Shown: positions 33,884 through 44,326, counted from the first letter of the stretch. The stretch is DNA of 64,000 nucleotides from Streptococcus constellatus subsp. constellatus (GCF_023167545.1 NZ_AP014647.1:62001-126000); one strand, 5' to 3'. Translations and numbers: made by a program. The notes: generated by a model not told the origin, from the letters alone.

Positions 33884-35674
33884 TTGAGTCAAGGAAAGAT
33901 TATAAAAGTTTCAGGTCCTTTGGTGGTTGCTTCTGGAATGCAAGAAGCGAACATTCAGGATATTTGTCATGTAGGCAATTTGGGCTTGATTGGGGAGATC
34001 ATCGAGATGCGTCAAGATGAGGCTTCTATTCAGGTATACGAAGAAACCTCTGGTCTTGGGCCAGGAGAACCAGTAGAAACAACAGGGAGTCCGTTATCAG
34101 TTGAGTTGGGGCCGGGTCTGATTTCGCAAATGTTTGATGGCATTCAACGTCCTTTGGCACGCTTTCAAACGGTGACACAGAGTGATTTTCTGGTACGTGG
34201 AGTTCAGCTACCTAATCTGAATCGTGAGACTAAGTGGGACTTTGTACCTTGTCTAGCTGTCGGCGATGAAGTCCAAGCTGGAGATATTCTAGGCACCGTT
34301 CAAGAAACCGAGCTGGTAGTGCATCGTATTCTGGTACCAGTTGGTGTTAGTGGTCGGCTGACAGCTATTGAAGCTGGTAGCTTCACGGTCGAAGAAGCAG
34401 TCTACGAAATTGAGCGTGCGGATGGTTCTGTCTTTGTCGGCAATCTCATGCAGAGGTGGCCAGTCCGGAGAGGCCGTCCATTTGCTCAAAAGCTGATCCC
34501 AGAGGAACCTTTGGTGACGGGTCAACGCGTGATTGACACCTTTTTCCCTGTGACCAAGGGCGGGGCAGCTGCTGTTCCTGGCCCATTTGGTGCTGGCAAG
34601 ACTGTTGTTCAGCATCAGGTTGCCAAATTTGCTAATGTGGATATCGTGATTTATGTTGGTTGTGGCGAGCGGGGAAATGAAATGACGGATGTCTTAAATG
34701 AATTTCCAGAGCTAATCGATCCAGTAACTGGTCAGTCAATTATGCAACGAACTGTTCTGATTGCGAACACGTCCAACATGCCAGTTGCGGCGCGTGAGGC
34801 TTCTATCTATACAGGAATTACAATTGCTGAGTACTTCCGAGACATGGGCTACTCTGTGGCCATTATGGCAGATTCGACCTCACGTTGGGCAGAAGCTCTG
34901 CGGGAAATGTCCGGGCGTTTGGAAGAAATGCCGGGCGATGAAGGCTATCCTGCCTATCTCGGCAGTCGGATTGCTGAATATTACGAACGAGCTGGTCGGG
35001 TGAAAACCTTAGGTAGTGACGAGCGCGAGGGAAGTATTACTGCAATTGGTGCCGTTTCCCCTCCAGGTGGAGATATTTCAGAGCCAGTTACGCAAAATAC
35101 TCTACGGATTGTCAAGGTCTTCTGGGGATTGGACGCTCAGTTGGCACAACGTCGTCACTTTCCGGCTATCAACTGGCTTAGTTCTTACTCACTTTATCTA
35201 GATGAGGTAGGGCACTATATCAATCAACATGAACAGTTGACTTGGTCAGAAAAGGTAACCAAGGCAATGAACATTCTTCAAAAAGAGAGTGAACTACAAG
35301 AAATCGTACGGTTGGTTGGCCTGGATTCGCTGTCTGAAAAGGATCGTCTTACCATGAATACAGCAAAAATGATCCGTGAGGACTACCTGCAGCAGAATGC
35401 TTTTGACGAAGTGGATACCTACACTTCCTTTAAAAAACAAGTAGCTCTTCTTACTAATATCCTAACGTTTGATGAAGAAGCTAATCGTTCTTTGAATTTA
35501 GGTGCCTATTTTACTGAGATTATGAACGGTACTGTGGAGTTGAGAGATCAGATTGCCCGCTCTAAATTTATCCCAGAGGATCAGTTGGAAGCAATTCGCA
35601 GTTTGGATACCGCTATTCGAGAAAAACTTCATGATATTCTCGCCCAAGGAGGAGCAACCAATGAACGTGATTAA
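33884..35674 (+). CDS. ntpA: V-type ATPase catalytic subunit A
   Basis: A 596-residue catalytic subunit. Walker A is G-P-F-G-A-G-K-T-V near residue 235, followed by the catalytic C-G-E-R-G-N-E and the [11 protein letters not shown] signature. The long non-homologous insertion of A subunits lies between residues 115 and 190. It hydrolyses ATP at the A/B interface. The start is TTG 33884, with AAGGAG 8 bases upstream and no ATG nearby that keeps the beta-barrel domain. Confidence 0.96.
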   Translation: MSQGKIIKVSGPLVVASGMQEANIQDICHVGNLGLIGEIIEMRQDEASIQVYEETSGLGPGEPVETTGSPLSVELGPGLISQMFDGIQRPLARFQTVTQSDFLVRGVQLPNLNRETKWDFVPCLAVGDEVQAGDILGTVQETELVVHRILVPVGVSGRLTAIEAGSFTVEEAVYEIERADGSVFVGNLMQRWPVRRGRPFAQKLIPEEPLVTGQRVIDTFFPVTKGGAAAVPGPFGAGKTVVQHQVAKFANVDIVIYVGCGERGNEMTDVLNEFPELIDPVTGQSIMQRTVLIANTSNMPVAAREASIYTGITIAEYFRDMGYSVAIMADSTSRWAEALREMSGRLEEMPGDEGYPAYLGSRIAEYYERAGRVKTLGSDEREGSITAIGAVSPPGGDISEPVTQNTLRIVKVFWGLDAQLAQRRHFPAINWLSSYSLYLDEVGHYINQHEQLTWSEKVTKAMNILQKESELQEIVRLVGLDSLSEKDRLTMNTAKMIREDYLQQNAFDEVDTYTSFKKQVALLTNILTFDEEANRSLNLGAYFTEIMNGTVELRDQIARSKFIPEDQLEAIRSLDTAIREKLHDILAQGGATNERD

Positions 35675-37052
35675 AGAATACCGTACCGTCAGTGAAGTTG
35701 TCGGCCCTTTGATGATTGTGGATCGAGTAGAAGGGGTGCATTTCAATGAATTAGTGGAAATCCAACTCCATGATGGAACGAAGCGTCAAGGGCAGGTCTT
35801 AGAAGTGCAAGAAGATAAGGCGATGGTGCAGCTGTTTGAAGGCTCTAGCGGAATCAATCTAGGGAAAACTAAGGTGCGTTTTACCGGTCATCCTCTTGAG
35901 TTGCCAGTATCAGAAGATATGGTCGGAAGGATTTTCAATGGGATGGGTAAGCCTATTGATGGTGGTCCAGATATTTTGCCTGAGAAATACCTGGACATTG
36001 ACGGTCAAGCGATCAATCCAGTAGCAAGAGATTATCCTGATGAGTTCATTCAGACTGGGATTTCAGCTATTGATCACCTCAATACTTTGGTACGTGGTCA
36101 AAAACTGCCAGTCTTTTCTGGATCGGGCCTGCCTCATAAGGAATTGGCTGCTCAGATTGCTCGTCAAGCTACTGTGCTCAATTCAGAAGAAAATTTTGCA
36201 GTCGTTTTTGCAGCTATGGGGACGACCTTTGAAGAAGCCGAATTTTTTATGAATGACTTGCGGGAGACGGGGGCCATTGACCGCTCTATCCTCTTTATCA
36301 ATCTAGCAAATGATCCTGCTATTGAGCGGATTGCGACACCACGAATTGCCTTGACGGCTGCCGAATACTTGGCTTATGAAAAGGACATGCACGTTCTCGT
36401 CATCATGACAGACATGACGAACTACTGTGAGGCCTTGCGAGAAGTATCCGCTGCTCGTCGAGAAGTGCCAGGACGCCGAGGCTATCCGGGGTATCTTTAT
36501 ACCAATCTATCCACTTTGTATGAGCGTGCGGGACGTTTGGTAGGGAAGAAAGGCTCGGTCACACAAATTCCAATTCTTACCATGCCTGAGGATGATATCA
36601 CTCATCCCATTCCTGATTTGACTGGTTACATTACTGAGGGTCAGATTATCCTGTCGCGTGACCTTTACAATAGTGGTTATCGTCCGCCGATTAATGTGTT
36701 ACCGTCTCTTTCGCGCCTCAAGGACAAAGGATCTGGCGAAGGAAAGACTCGGGGAGACCACGCGGCAACGATGAATCAGCTTTTTGCGGCTTATGCACAA
36801 GGGAAACAGGCCAAAGAATTAGCAGTTGTACTAGGAGAGTCTGCATTATCTGATACGGATAAGCTCTATGTACAATTTACTGAGCGATTCGAAAAAGAAT
36901 ATATCAATCAAGGATTTTATACCAATCGAACGATTGAAGAAAGCCTAGATTTAGGTTGGGAATTGTTGTCTATCTTGCCACGGACGGAGCTGAAGCGGAT
37001 TAAGGATGATATGATTGACCAATATTTACCAGAAAGTAGGCGGCAAGCTTAA
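35661..37052 (+). CDS. ntpB: V-type ATPase regulatory subunit B
   Basis: A 463-residue non-catalytic nucleotide-binding subunit. It has G-S-G-L-P-H in place of Walker A, as in all B subunits, and the [15 protein letters not shown] signature near residue 275. ATG 35661 with AGGAGGAG upstream overlaps the end of ntpA by 14 bases; the longer frame from 35553 is an artefact of an open frame inside ntpA. It alternates with A subunits in the head. Confidence 0.96.
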   Translation: MNVIKEYRTVSEVVGPLMIVDRVEGVHFNELVEIQLHDGTKRQGQVLEVQEDKAMVQLFEGSSGINLGKTKVRFTGHPLELPVSEDMVGRIFNGMGKPIDGGPDILPEKYLDIDGQAINPVARDYPDEFIQTGISAIDHLNTLVRGQKLPVFSGSGLPHKELAAQIARQATVLNSEENFAVVFAAMGTTFEEAEFFMNDLRETGAIDRSILFINLANDPAIERIATPRIALTAAEYLAYEKDMHVLVIMTDMTNYCEALREVSAARREVPGRRGYPGYLYTNLSTLYERAGRLVGKKGSVTQIPILTMPEDDITHPIPDLTGYITEGQIILSRDLYNSGYRPPINVLPSLSRLKDKGSGEGKTRGDHAATMNQLFAAYAQGKQAKELAVVLGESALSDTDKLYVQFTERFEKEYINQGFYTNRTIEESLDLGWELLSILPRTELKRIKDDMIDQYLPESRRQA

Positions 37053-37064
37053 GGAGGTGAGCCG

Positions 37065-37688
37065 ATGACTCGTTTGAATATCAAACCCACTCGAATGGAA
37101 CTCAACAATCTAAAAGAGCGCTTGAAAACAGCTACTCGCGGTCATAAACTTCTCAAGGATAAGCGAGATGAACTGATGCGTCGTTTTATTGAAGCTGTTC
37201 GCGAAAATAATCGCCTTCGCCAAAAAGTTGAAGAAGCTCTAGTTGGTCATATGCAGGACTTTGTGTTGGCAAAAGCTTTGGAAAGCGACCTTATGGTGGA
37301 AGAAATTTTTGCTGTCCCTATGCGAGAAATCAATCTCCATATCGAACAGGAAAATATCATGAGCGTGAGAGTTCCTAAGATGCATGCCCATATTGCGAAT
37401 CCTTACGGTGATGATGAGGGAGATGTAGTTTATAGCTACGTGGCATCCAACAGCCAGATGGATGAGACGATTGAAGATATGAGTAACCTATTGCCAGATC
37501 TTTTGCGCTTAGCAGAGATTGAAAAGAGCTGTCAGTTGATGGCGGATGAAATTGAAAAAACTCGCCGCCGGGTCAATGGCTTAGAGTATGCAACTATTCC
37601 AGATCTCATAGAAACCATTCAATATATTGAAATGAAGCTAGAAGAAGCCGAACGCGCTAGTCTAGTGAGAGTTATGAAAGTGAAATAA
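37065..37688 (+). CDS. ntpD: V-type ATPase subunit D
   Basis: A 207-residue central-shaft subunit, with long N- and C-terminal helices forming a coiled coil ([13 protein letters not shown] near the start, typical of the family). TTAAGGAGGTG precedes the ATG. It is the last gene of the unit: the NtpH and NtpJ genes found at the end of the E. hirae operon are not present here. Confidence 0.95.
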   Translation: MTRLNIKPTRMELNNLKERLKTATRGHKLLKDKRDELMRRFIEAVRENNRLRQKVEEALVGHMQDFVLAKALESDLMVEEIFAVPMREINLHIEQENIMSVRVPKMHAHIANPYGDDEGDVVYSYVASNSQMDETIEDMSNLLPDLLRLAEIEKSCQLMADEIEKTRRRVNGLEYATIPDLIETIQYIEMKLEEAERASLVRVMKVK

Positions 37689-37990
37689 TGATGGGAGAGT
37701 GTTCAAAAAACTGAGGTAGCCAAATAATGTTGTGTAATAAGTCGGTAGTGGGATACTCGATATTTAAAATCACTGTCACTGACATTCAGTTCTATGGCTG
37801 ACAACGATAATCAAAAAACAAAACGGACGATGCTTTGATGAGTTGACGTCTGTTTTTCTTTTCGATGATTAGACGTGCAAGCAAGAAGAAACCAAAAGTT
37901 TACGCACATTAGTATTTTCCATAGAAATGCGAGAATTTTCTGATAAGTCATGTTATAATAGAACAGACTACACGAAAGGGATAAAAATTT
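37689..37990. other. Intergenic region between ntpD and thrC
   Basis: No gene is seen. A terminator-like hairpin (AAACGGACG...CGTCTGTTT with T-run, 37821-37858) ends the V-ATPase operon. A TATAAT at 37954-37959 with a weak -35 probably drives thrC. No T-box or other leader structure is evident. Confidence 0.6.
37821..37858 (+). terminator. Terminator of the V-ATPase operon
   Basis: A 9-bp stem with one G-T pair, a 17-base loop and a following TTTTT-C-TTTT run. The loop is long, so moderate confidence. Confidence 0.6.
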
Positions 37991-39475
37991 ATGACTTTAG
38001 TTTATCAATCAACACGTGACGTAAACAATACAACGACAGCTAGCCGAGCTATTTTGCAGGGATTGGCAACAGATGGCGGTCTCTTTACTCCAATTTCTTA
38101 TCCTCAGGTAGAGTTGGATTTTGCAAAACTAAAAGACGCTTCCTATCAAGAAGTAGCAAAATTAATTTTATCTGCTTTCTTAGATGATTTCACAGATCAA
38201 GAGCTAGACGATTGTATTGCCCATGCTTACGATAACAAGTTTGATACGCCGACCATTGCTCCCTTAATCAAGCTAGATGGTCAGTACAATTTAGAGCTTT
38301 TTCATGGTTCGACCATTGCTTTTAAGGATATGGCCTTGTCCATCCTTCCGCATTTACTGACGACTGCAGCGAAAAAGCATGGCTTGGAAAATAAAATTGT
38401 CATTCTGACGGCGACTTCTGGCGACACGGGTAAGGCAGCTATGGCAGGCTTTGCAGACGTTCCTGGGACCGAGATTATCGTCTTTTATCCGAAAGACGGT
38501 GTCAGCAAGGTTCAGGAGCTGCAAATGACGACTCAGACAGGGGACAATACTCATGTAGTAGCTATTGAAGGGAATTTTGATGATGCTCAGACCAATGTCA
38601 AGCAGATGTTTAATAACGCTGTGCTTCACAAAAAACTAGCAGAACACAAGTCGCAATTTTCTTCCGCCAACTCCATGAATATCGGGCGCTTGGTGCCGCA
38701 GATTGTTTATTATGTCTATGCCTATGCACAATTGGTCAAAACCGATCAGATTCGAGCTGGTGAAGCAGTCAATTTTTCTGTTCCAACTGGAAACTTCGGT
38801 AATATCTTGGCAGCCTACTATGCTAAACAAATAGGTCTTCCAGTTGGCAAGTTAATCTGTGCTTCCAACGAAAATAATGTCTTGACAGATTTCTTTAAAA
38901 CACATATCTATGATAAGAAGCGCTGTTTCAAGGTGACATCTAGCCCGTCTATGGACATTTTAGTTTCTTCAAATCTAGAGCGCTTGATTTTCCACCTGTT
39001 AGGAAATAATGCCGAAAAGACAGCAGAGTTGATGACCAATCTCAAAAAACATGGTCAGTATGAGTTGACCAACTTTGACTCAGAAATGCTAGCACTCTTT
39101 GCGGCTGAATATGCCACAGAAGTGGAGACCGCGGCTGAAATCAAACGGGTTTATGAAATATCTAACTATATTGAAGATCCGCATACAGCAGTAGCATCAG
39201 CCGTTTATCAAAAATATCGGACCAAAACAGGTGACGACACGAAGACAGTCGTTGTTTCAACTGCCAGTCCTTACAAATTCCCAGTTGTTGCAGTCGAAGC
39301 TGTGACTGGACAAACCGGACTGAGTGATTTTGAAGCTTTGGCTCAGTTACATGATCTTACTGGTGTGTCAATTCCAGCAGCAGTGGATGGCATCGAAACG
39401 GCTGAAGTCCGCCATAAAATGATTGTTGCTGCTGACCAGATGCAGGCAGCAGTAGAAAAGGATTTAGGGCTTTAA
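37991..39475 (+). CDS. thrC: Threonine synthase
   Basis: A 494-residue PLP enzyme that makes threonine from O-phosphohomoserine. The PLP Lys is K112 in G-S-T-I-A-F-K-D-M-A-L-S; T-A-T-S-G-D-T-G-K-A is the phosphate-binding loop region and P-T-G-N-F-G-N a later cofactor motif. The roughly 490-residue class with N-terminal T-R-D-V-N fits the streptococcal enzyme. It stands alone here, away from hom/thrB. Confidence 0.96.
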   Translation: MTLVYQSTRDVNNTTTASRAILQGLATDGGLFTPISYPQVELDFAKLKDASYQEVAKLILSAFLDDFTDQELDDCIAHAYDNKFDTPTIAPLIKLDGQYNLELFHGSTIAFKDMALSILPHLLTTAAKKHGLENKIVILTATSGDTGKAAMAGFADVPGTEIIVFYPKDGVSKVQELQMTTQTGDNTHVVAIEGNFDDAQTNVKQMFNNAVLHKKLAEHKSQFSSANSMNIGRLVPQIVYYVYAYAQLVKTDQIRAGEAVNFSVPTGNFGNILAAYYAKQIGLPVGKLICASNENNVLTDFFKTHIYDKKRCFKVTSSPSMDILVSSNLERLIFHLLGNNAEKTAELMTNLKKHGQYELTNFDSEMLALFAAEYATEVETAAEIKRVYEISNYIEDPHTAVASAVYQKYRTKTGDDTKTVVVSTASPYKFPVVAVEAVTGQTGLSDFEALAQLHDLTGVSIPAAVDGIETAEVRHKMIVAADQMQAAVEKDLGL

Positions 39476-39483
39476 CCATTTTC

Positions 39484-39514
39484 AACACTCAGAGGGGACT
39501 CACCTGAGAGTTTT
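39484..39514 (+). terminator. Possible terminator after thrC
   Basis: AACACTCAG pairs with CTGAGAGTT (one mismatch) across an 11-base loop and is followed by TTTTC. Confidence 0.55.
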
Positions 39515-39542
39515 CGGCTTGTAAAAGTATATAAACAGTCTA

Positions 39543-39572
39543 TTGCAAGTCTCGTACAGCAAAGGGTATAAT
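39543..39572 (+). promoter_or_regulatory. Promoter of the MATE/HAD gene pair
   Basis: TTGCAA (39543-39548) and TATAAT (39567-39572) with 18-base spacing, 22 bases before ATG 39595. Confidence 0.65.
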
Positions 39573-39594
39573 CAAAGCAGGAGTTTCATAATGC

Positions 39595-40872
39595 ATGACC
39601 ACTTATAAAAAGATTTTAAACATAGCTTTGCCAGCCATGGTAGAAAACTTTTTGCAGATGCTAATGGGAATGGTAGATTCGTATTTAGTAGCTAGTCTAG
39701 GTCTGGTGGCTATTTCAGGAGTTTCGGTTGCTGGCAATATGATTAGCATTTACCAGGCCATTTTTATTGCGCTAGGATCAGCGGTATCCAGTCTAATTTC
39801 TAAGAGTTTAGGAGAAGGAGACCGAGATAATCTAGCTTATCATACTAGTGAAGCCATTAAATTGACCCTGATGCTGAGTGGGTTTCTGGGACTTTTCTCG
39901 CTTGCTTTTGGACGGCAAATATTGGCTTGGTTGGGAACGGAGCCTGCAGTCGCTAATGCAGGTGGTCTCTATCTCGCTTTAATCGGAGGAACAATTGTTC
40001 TTTTGGGAATGATGACAAGTCTAGGGGCTTTGGTTCGAGCGACCAGTAATCCCCGCCTGCCTATGTATGTCAGCTTTTTTAGCAATCTACTTAATGTTCT
40101 TTTTTCCAGCATTGCAATTTTTATTTTCCACATGGGAATTATTGGAGTGGCATTGGGAACTATTTTAGCTCGTCTGGTGGGCGTCTTCATTTTATGGAAA
40201 GAATTGTCACTACCTTTGGCGCATTGGAGTTGGAAGCCAGATTGGGAACTGCTGCGCTTATCTCTGCCAGCTGCTGGGGAACGATTGATGATGCGAGCCG
40301 GGGATGTTGTGATGATTGCTATTATTGTTAAGTTCGGGACAGATGCCGTCGCAGGAAATGCTATTGGAGAGGTTCTGACCCAGTTTAACTACATGCCGAG
40401 CTTTGGTGTCGCTACTGCAACAGTCATGTTGGTAGCTCATGCAGTGGGACAAGCAGACTTTCAAGCAGTTAGGAGGCTGACAAAGCAGACGTACTGGTTA
40501 TCTCTAAGCCTCATGTTACCGATAGCTCTGTTTCTTTTTGGGCTTGGGCAGCCGTTAACACAACTTTATACAACTGACGGTGGTGCTGTTCAGGCTAGTT
40601 TGTCTGTTGTTCTGTTTTCACTTTTGGGAGTGCCTATGACATCAGGAACAGTCATCTATACAGCTGTTTGGCAAGGGTTGGGCAATGCTAAGCTGCCTTT
40701 TTATGCCACGACGGTTGGTATGTGGCTCATTCGCATTGTAGCAGGCTATTTTCTGGGGGTAACGCTGGGCTTGGGCTTATCTGGAGTTTGGACGGCTACT
40801 CTTTTGGACAATAGCTTTCGCTGGCTATTTTTACAAATACTCTACCAACGGAAAATGAGGGAGCGAACATGA
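39595..40872 (+). CDS. MATE-family multidrug/metabolite exporter
   Basis: A 425-residue membrane protein with about 12 hydrophobic segments in two homologous halves, each starting with the MATE pattern (I-L-N-I-A-L-P-A-M-V-E-N; L-R-L-S-L-P-A-A-G-E-R). MATE carriers export drugs or metabolites using Na+ or H+ gradients; the substrate cannot be read from sequence. AGGAG lies 9 bases before the ATG. It overlaps the next gene by 4 bases (ATGA), so the two are translated together. Confidence 0.9.
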   Translation: MTTYKKILNIALPAMVENFLQMLMGMVDSYLVASLGLVAISGVSVAGNMISIYQAIFIALGSAVSSLISKSLGEGDRDNLAYHTSEAIKLTLMLSGFLGLFSLAFGRQILAWLGTEPAVANAGGLYLALIGGTIVLLGMMTSLGALVRATSNPRLPMYVSFFSNLLNVLFSSIAIFIFHMGIIGVALGTILARLVGVFILWKELSLPLAHWSWKPDWELLRLSLPAAGERLMMRAGDVVMIAIIVKFGTDAVAGNAIGEVLTQFNYMPSFGVATATVMLVAHAVGQADFQAVRRLTKQTYWLSLSLMLPIALFLFGLGQPLTQLYTTDGGAVQASLSVVLFSLLGVPMTSGTVIYTAVWQGLGNAKLPFYATTVGMWLIRIVAGYFLGVTLGLGLSGVWTATLLDNSFRWLFLQILYQRKMRERT

Positions 40873-41480
40873 CAAGAGCTTTTATTTGGGATTTGGATGG
40901 AACATTACTAGATTCCTATGACGCTATTTTGGCGGGGATTGAAGAAACTTATACTCACTATGGATTGGACTTTGACCGAGAGGGTAGCCATGCTTATATT
41001 TTGCGGCATTCTGTTCAAAAATTGCTGGAAACAGTTGCAGTAGAAAAAGGCTTGAATGCAGAAGAGATGAATCGATTTAGAGGGCAAAGCTTGCAAGAGA
41101 AGAATGCTCAAATTAAGCTTATGGATGGTGCTAAGACAATTCTTGCTTGGGCGCAGGAAGCAGGTATTCAGCAGTTTGTTTATACCCACAAGGGGGAAAA
41201 TGCCTACCAAGTTTTAGCTGATTTAGATATTTTGGATTATTTCACAGAAATTGTGACGACTGCTAATGGATTTGCAAGAAAACCTGATCCAGAAGGGGTG
41301 GATTATCTGGTGGAAAAATATCAGTTGAATAAAGAAATGACTTACTATATCGGTGACCGAATGCTAGATGTAGATGTTGCCTTTAACAGCGGTATTCAAT
41401 CCATCAATTTCTGTGATTACCGACCAACGATCAATCAAAAAATCAATCAGTTAGTAGATATACAAAAGATAATCCGTTAA
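40869..41480 (+). CDS. HAD-superfamily phosphatase, subfamily IA
   Basis: A 203-residue cytoplasmic hydrolase: motif I D-L-D-G-T-L-L-D-S near the start with nucleophile D9, motif II V-Y-T-H, the motif III Lys in A-R-K-P-D-P-E-G, and motif IV I-G-D-R-M-L-D-V-D. It resembles phosphoglycolate phosphatase-like housecleaning enzymes; the actual substrate is unknown. Coupled to the MATE gene by a 4-base overlap. Confidence 0.9.
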   Translation: MTRAFIWDLDGTLLDSYDAILAGIEETYTHYGLDFDREGSHAYILRHSVQKLLETVAVEKGLNAEEMNRFRGQSLQEKNAQIKLMDGAKTILAWAQEAGIQQFVYTHKGENAYQVLADLDILDYFTEIVTTANGFARKPDPEGVDYLVEKYQLNKEMTYYIGDRMLDVDVAFNSGIQSINFCDYRPTINQKINQLVDIQKIIR

Positions 41481-41526
41481 AGGGAAGCAAAATGGTTGCT
41501 TTTCTTTTTTATAGTCCACAATTGAC

Positions 41527-42027
41527 TTGTCAATAGTTGACGAATCACCAAAACTAAAAAGGAGAACTAGGGTTCCATTCATCACCTACTATATCAACTA
41601 CATTCAACGGAACAGGCTATCACGCAATTCTTTGCGTAATGAGCTTAACGTGGCATTTTTGATGAATCATATTCCGTGTAATCAGGCAGCTGTGCAAGAA
41701 GTCTTGAAAATTGATCCCGCGCAGTATTGCCCCAGCATTTCAGGCTCTTAGAAGGGCATGGATATGTTCAACGAAGTCGCAATCCCAAAAATAAACGAGA
41801 GATTAGATGTAATGAATCTTGTAAAAAAGCAACTTTTACAGGATTCACCGAGTCCCCATGTAGGTGTCCAAAATGAAGGCAGTCCTCGTCTAGAAATTGT
41901 GACTCTTTGTGTTTGGTCTGTCATTGGTATCGCAGGATATGGTGCAGTAACAGCTAATAAGAAAATCATCTTGATCCAAGGAGGTCCCGCTATTTTAGCT
42001 ATTTTAAGTATTTTATTGTTTAAATAA
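41527..42027 (+). pseudogene. Small unknown gene, probably decayed (single TAG in frame)
   Basis: One reading frame runs from 41527 to 42027, interrupted only by TAG at 41749-41751. The first part (about 60 residues after a Lys/Arg-rich start) is helical with N-S-L-R-N-E-L-N-V-A-F-L-M-N-H. The second part has a polar helix, then two hydrophobic segments at the C-terminus. A good AAGGAG at 41561-41566 has no start codon at the right distance, suggesting loss of the original start. Alternatively the second part is an intact 87-residue membrane protein starting at ATG 41764 with AAGGG upstream. I do not recognise the family. Confidence 0.45.
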
Positions 42028-42175
42028 GGCTAGCATTAACCTTTATAAAAGTTTAAGTGAATCACTATTAACGTTTTGTGCTCTAAATGATTTATTACTT
42101 CATTTTTCTCTAGAATAAATAGCTCAAAAGCGTTATAATGAAAGTGGAAAGATTCTCATATATGGAGGTGTCAAG

Positions 42176-42454
42176 ATGGACGAATTGAAAAAAGTTTTGC
42201 TGGCAGGGATTGGATTGACTTCCATGACCTATGATAAAGCTAGTGAATTTGTCAAAGAATTGATTGCCAAAGGTCGCTTAACGGTGGATGAAGGCAAGCA
42301 ACTTCAGTCAGAATTAAAGCGCAAAGCAAAAGAACAAACCGCTGAAAGTCAAGTTGAACAAATAGATAATGTATATGCAACCAAGCAAGATATTGAACGA
42401 TTAGAAGACAAACTAGACCAATTGCTTAAAGGGCTTTCGAAAACAGAAGAATAG
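42176..42454 (+). CDS. Phasin-like coiled-coil protein (COG3937 type)
   Basis: A 92-residue cytoplasmic protein. The N-terminal helix L-L-A-G-I-G-L-T-S-M-T-Y-D-K-A is followed by V-D-E-G-K-Q-L-Q-S-E-L-K-R-K-A-K and a C-terminal heptad coiled coil (I-E-R-L-E-D-K-L-D-Q-L). This is the pattern of small proteins annotated as polyhydroxyalkanoate-granule phasins in Firmicutes, although streptococci make no such granules, so the name is only a family label. GGAGGTG precedes the ATG. A terminator separates it from the UbiB gene, but both lie together. Confidence 0.75.
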   Translation: MDELKKVLLAGIGLTSMTYDKASEFVKELIAKGRLTVDEGKQLQSELKRKAKEQTAESQVEQIDNVYATKQDIERLEDKLDQLLKGLSKTEE

Positions 42455-42465
42455 TCTTCCATGAT

Positions 42466-42500
42466 AACGCAGTCACAACTTTATAAAGACTGCGTTTTTT
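42466..42500 (+). terminator. Terminator between phasin-like gene and UbiB gene
   Basis: AACGCAGTC and GACTGCGTT form a perfect 9-bp stem with a 13-base loop and a T-run (TTTTTT). Confidence 0.85.
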
Positions 42501-42563
42501 GCTAAACTAAAAGCAGGATTTGAAAGAAAAATTGACAATTATAAATAGAAGGAGGATAACTTT

Positions 42564-44141
42564 ATGGCAAACAAACGCTTACGAGAGATTCTAACAGCCT
42601 TTAGTGCTGTTGGTTGGTCCAATCTGAAAGATCGAAAGAAGCCACTGGACGAGAAAAAAGCTCCTAAGCAATTGCGAGAAGCTTTTGAGCAACTAGGACC
42701 CAGTTTTGTAAAAATTGGTCAAATTTTGTCCACTCGCAGTGACTTATTGCCAGAAATCTATATCAAAGAGTTAAGCAAGTTGCAAGATGACGTCAAACCT
42801 TTGGACAAAGAGACCGTCATGGTTGCGATTGAAGACGAGTTAAAACGCCCAATTGAGCAACTTTTTTTAGACGTCTCGCAGGAACATTTAGCAAGTGCTT
42901 CCGTCGCACAAACTCACCGTGCTGTTTTGTTAAATGGCGATGAAGTTGTGCTGAAAATTCAGCGTCCGCATATTCAAGAGCAAATTACAGAAGACATTGC
43001 GCTCTTGATTCGCCTAGCTCGTCATTTTCCTAAGCATTTGCTGCCTATGGTGGATTTGCCAAAGATTCTACAACAGTTGCAGACCACTCTCTTGAACGAA
43101 ATTGACTTTCGCAATGAAGCTAAGTACATGGACGAATTTGCTCGCTACAATCAAGAGATTCCTTGTGTTGGCGTGCCAAAAGTCTATCCAGACTTTACTA
43201 CTCCACACTTAATTGTGGAAGAATACATTCCTGGCGTCCGCATCAATCAATATGCTGTTTTACAAGAAGCGGGTTACGATTTGGCAGATATTGGTCAGAA
43301 ACTCATGTTGAGCTTTATCAAGCAGGTATTTAAAGATGGCTTTTTTCATGGTGATCCACATCCAGGTAATCTTTTAATCTATGAAGGAAAGATTTATTTT
43401 ATTGATTTTGGAATTACAGGGGAATTGGAAACGGGTTTTCGTGTGTCTCTAAATGACATGCTGTCTAGTTTTACGACACAAGACATTGATTCGATGACAC
43501 AGGCTATTCTAACAATTACGACTACTAGTGAACCAATCAATAAATTGCAATTAGAGCAAGATATTGAGCGCATGTTAACCAAATACGGTAATTTAGAGTT
43601 GGGCTCCTTGTCGATTACAGATATGTTTGAGGATGTGGTGGCGATTTGTAGGCGTCATCATTTACAAGTACCTTCTCAGATGGCAATTTTAGAAAAAGCC
43701 GCTTTGCAAATTGAAGGTCTTTTTCGCGAGCTAGCTCCTAATATCAATCTGATGACCTTAGCCAAGCAATATTTCCTTGAAAATATGAAATCAGATATTT
43801 TACACCAAACCTTGAGTTATGATTCTTTCTTAATCGAACTACTCTATTTGCTGCGGCATGGGAAAAGCATTCCAAGACGGCTCCACCAGCTAGTGGAGCA
43901 GGTGGTGAATGGTCGCTTGGTTGTTAATCATGACTTGATAGACTACAATCAACGATTTCGTCGTATCGAATCTTTGACCAATCGTCTTGTACTAAGCCTT
44001 GTCTTTCTGGCTTTATTATTGACAGGGGGCATGTTAACCTTCAATCCGGAGCTGTTGCTTTTAGCGAGAAGTCTTTTTGCTTTAGCAGGATTGGTGTTGA
44101 TATGGATTTTTTATCTGATTATCCAGTCCACAAAAAAATAA
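42564..44141 (+). CDS. UbiB/ABC1-family atypical kinase
   Basis: A 525-residue protein. The family K-x-G-Q motif (F-V-K-I-G-Q-I-L-S-T-R), the Ala-rich nucleotide loop replacing the Gly-rich loop (A-S-A-S-V-A-Q-T-H), V-L-K-I-Q-R-P with the conserved Lys, the H-G-D-P-H-P-G-N-L catalytic loop and I-D-F-G-I metal motif are all present. Two C-terminal membrane segments follow. UbiB proteins act as ATPases in quinone synthesis or lipid trafficking. Streptococci generally lack ubiquinone, so the role here is open. AAGGAGG precedes the ATG. Confidence 0.9.
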   Translation: MANKRLREILTAFSAVGWSNLKDRKKPLDEKKAPKQLREAFEQLGPSFVKIGQILSTRSDLLPEIYIKELSKLQDDVKPLDKETVMVAIEDELKRPIEQLFLDVSQEHLASASVAQTHRAVLLNGDEVVLKIQRPHIQEQITEDIALLIRLARHFPKHLLPMVDLPKILQQLQTTLLNEIDFRNEAKYMDEFARYNQEIPCVGVPKVYPDFTTPHLIVEEYIPGVRINQYAVLQEAGYDLADIGQKLMLSFIKQVFKDGFFHGDPHPGNLLIYEGKIYFIDFGITGELETGFRVSLNDMLSSFTTQDIDSMTQAILTITTTSEPINKLQLEQDIERMLTKYGNLELGSLSITDMFEDVVAICRRHHLQVPSQMAILEKAALQIEGLFRELAPNINLMTLAKQYFLENMKSDILHQTLSYDSFLIELLYLLRHGKSIPRRLHQLVEQVVNGRLVVNHDLIDYNQRFRRIESLTNRLVLSLVFLALLLTGGMLTFNPELLLLARSLFALAGLVLIWIFYLIIQSTKK

Positions 44142-44149
44142 CATAAAAA

Positions 44150-44198
44150 GAAAACGAGATAACTTGAATTATTGAAAATTACAATCTATCTCGTTTTC
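44150..44198. terminator. Terminator after the UbiB gene
   Basis: GAAAACGAGATA and TATCTCGTTTTC form a perfect 12-bp stem with a 25-base loop; A-rich left and T-rich right flanks allow it to work in both directions. Confidence 0.75.
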
Positions 44199-44269
44199 AT
44201 CATTATTAAAAGCCTATACAACGATTGTATGTTGTAAGCTTATTATCTAAGATTAGGAATCTTATGAAC

Positions 44270-44316
44270 CGCACCCCAAAAGTTAGACATAAAAAATCTA
44301 ACTTTTGGAGGCAGTA
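44270..44316. repeat. Palindromic IS-end-like element, copy 2
   Basis: Contains the same 33-base core as 14054-14086 (CCAAAAGTTAGA, A-rich loop, TCTAACTTTTGG) with slightly different outer bases (GCACC / GGAGGCAGT). It lies at the 3' end of the TetR gene and may also act as its terminator. No transposase remains. Confidence 0.75.
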
Positions 44317-44326
44317 TAATCTTATC

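Noticed and set aside
35553..35660. Longer ntpB start inside ntpA
   Set aside because: The extra residues come from the alternative frame of ntpA; ATG 35661 follows AGGAGGAG and matches the family start.
37720..37990. T-box or other amino-acid riboswitch before thrC
   Set aside because: No T-box motif, specifier stem or terminator/antiterminator pair was found in the leader.
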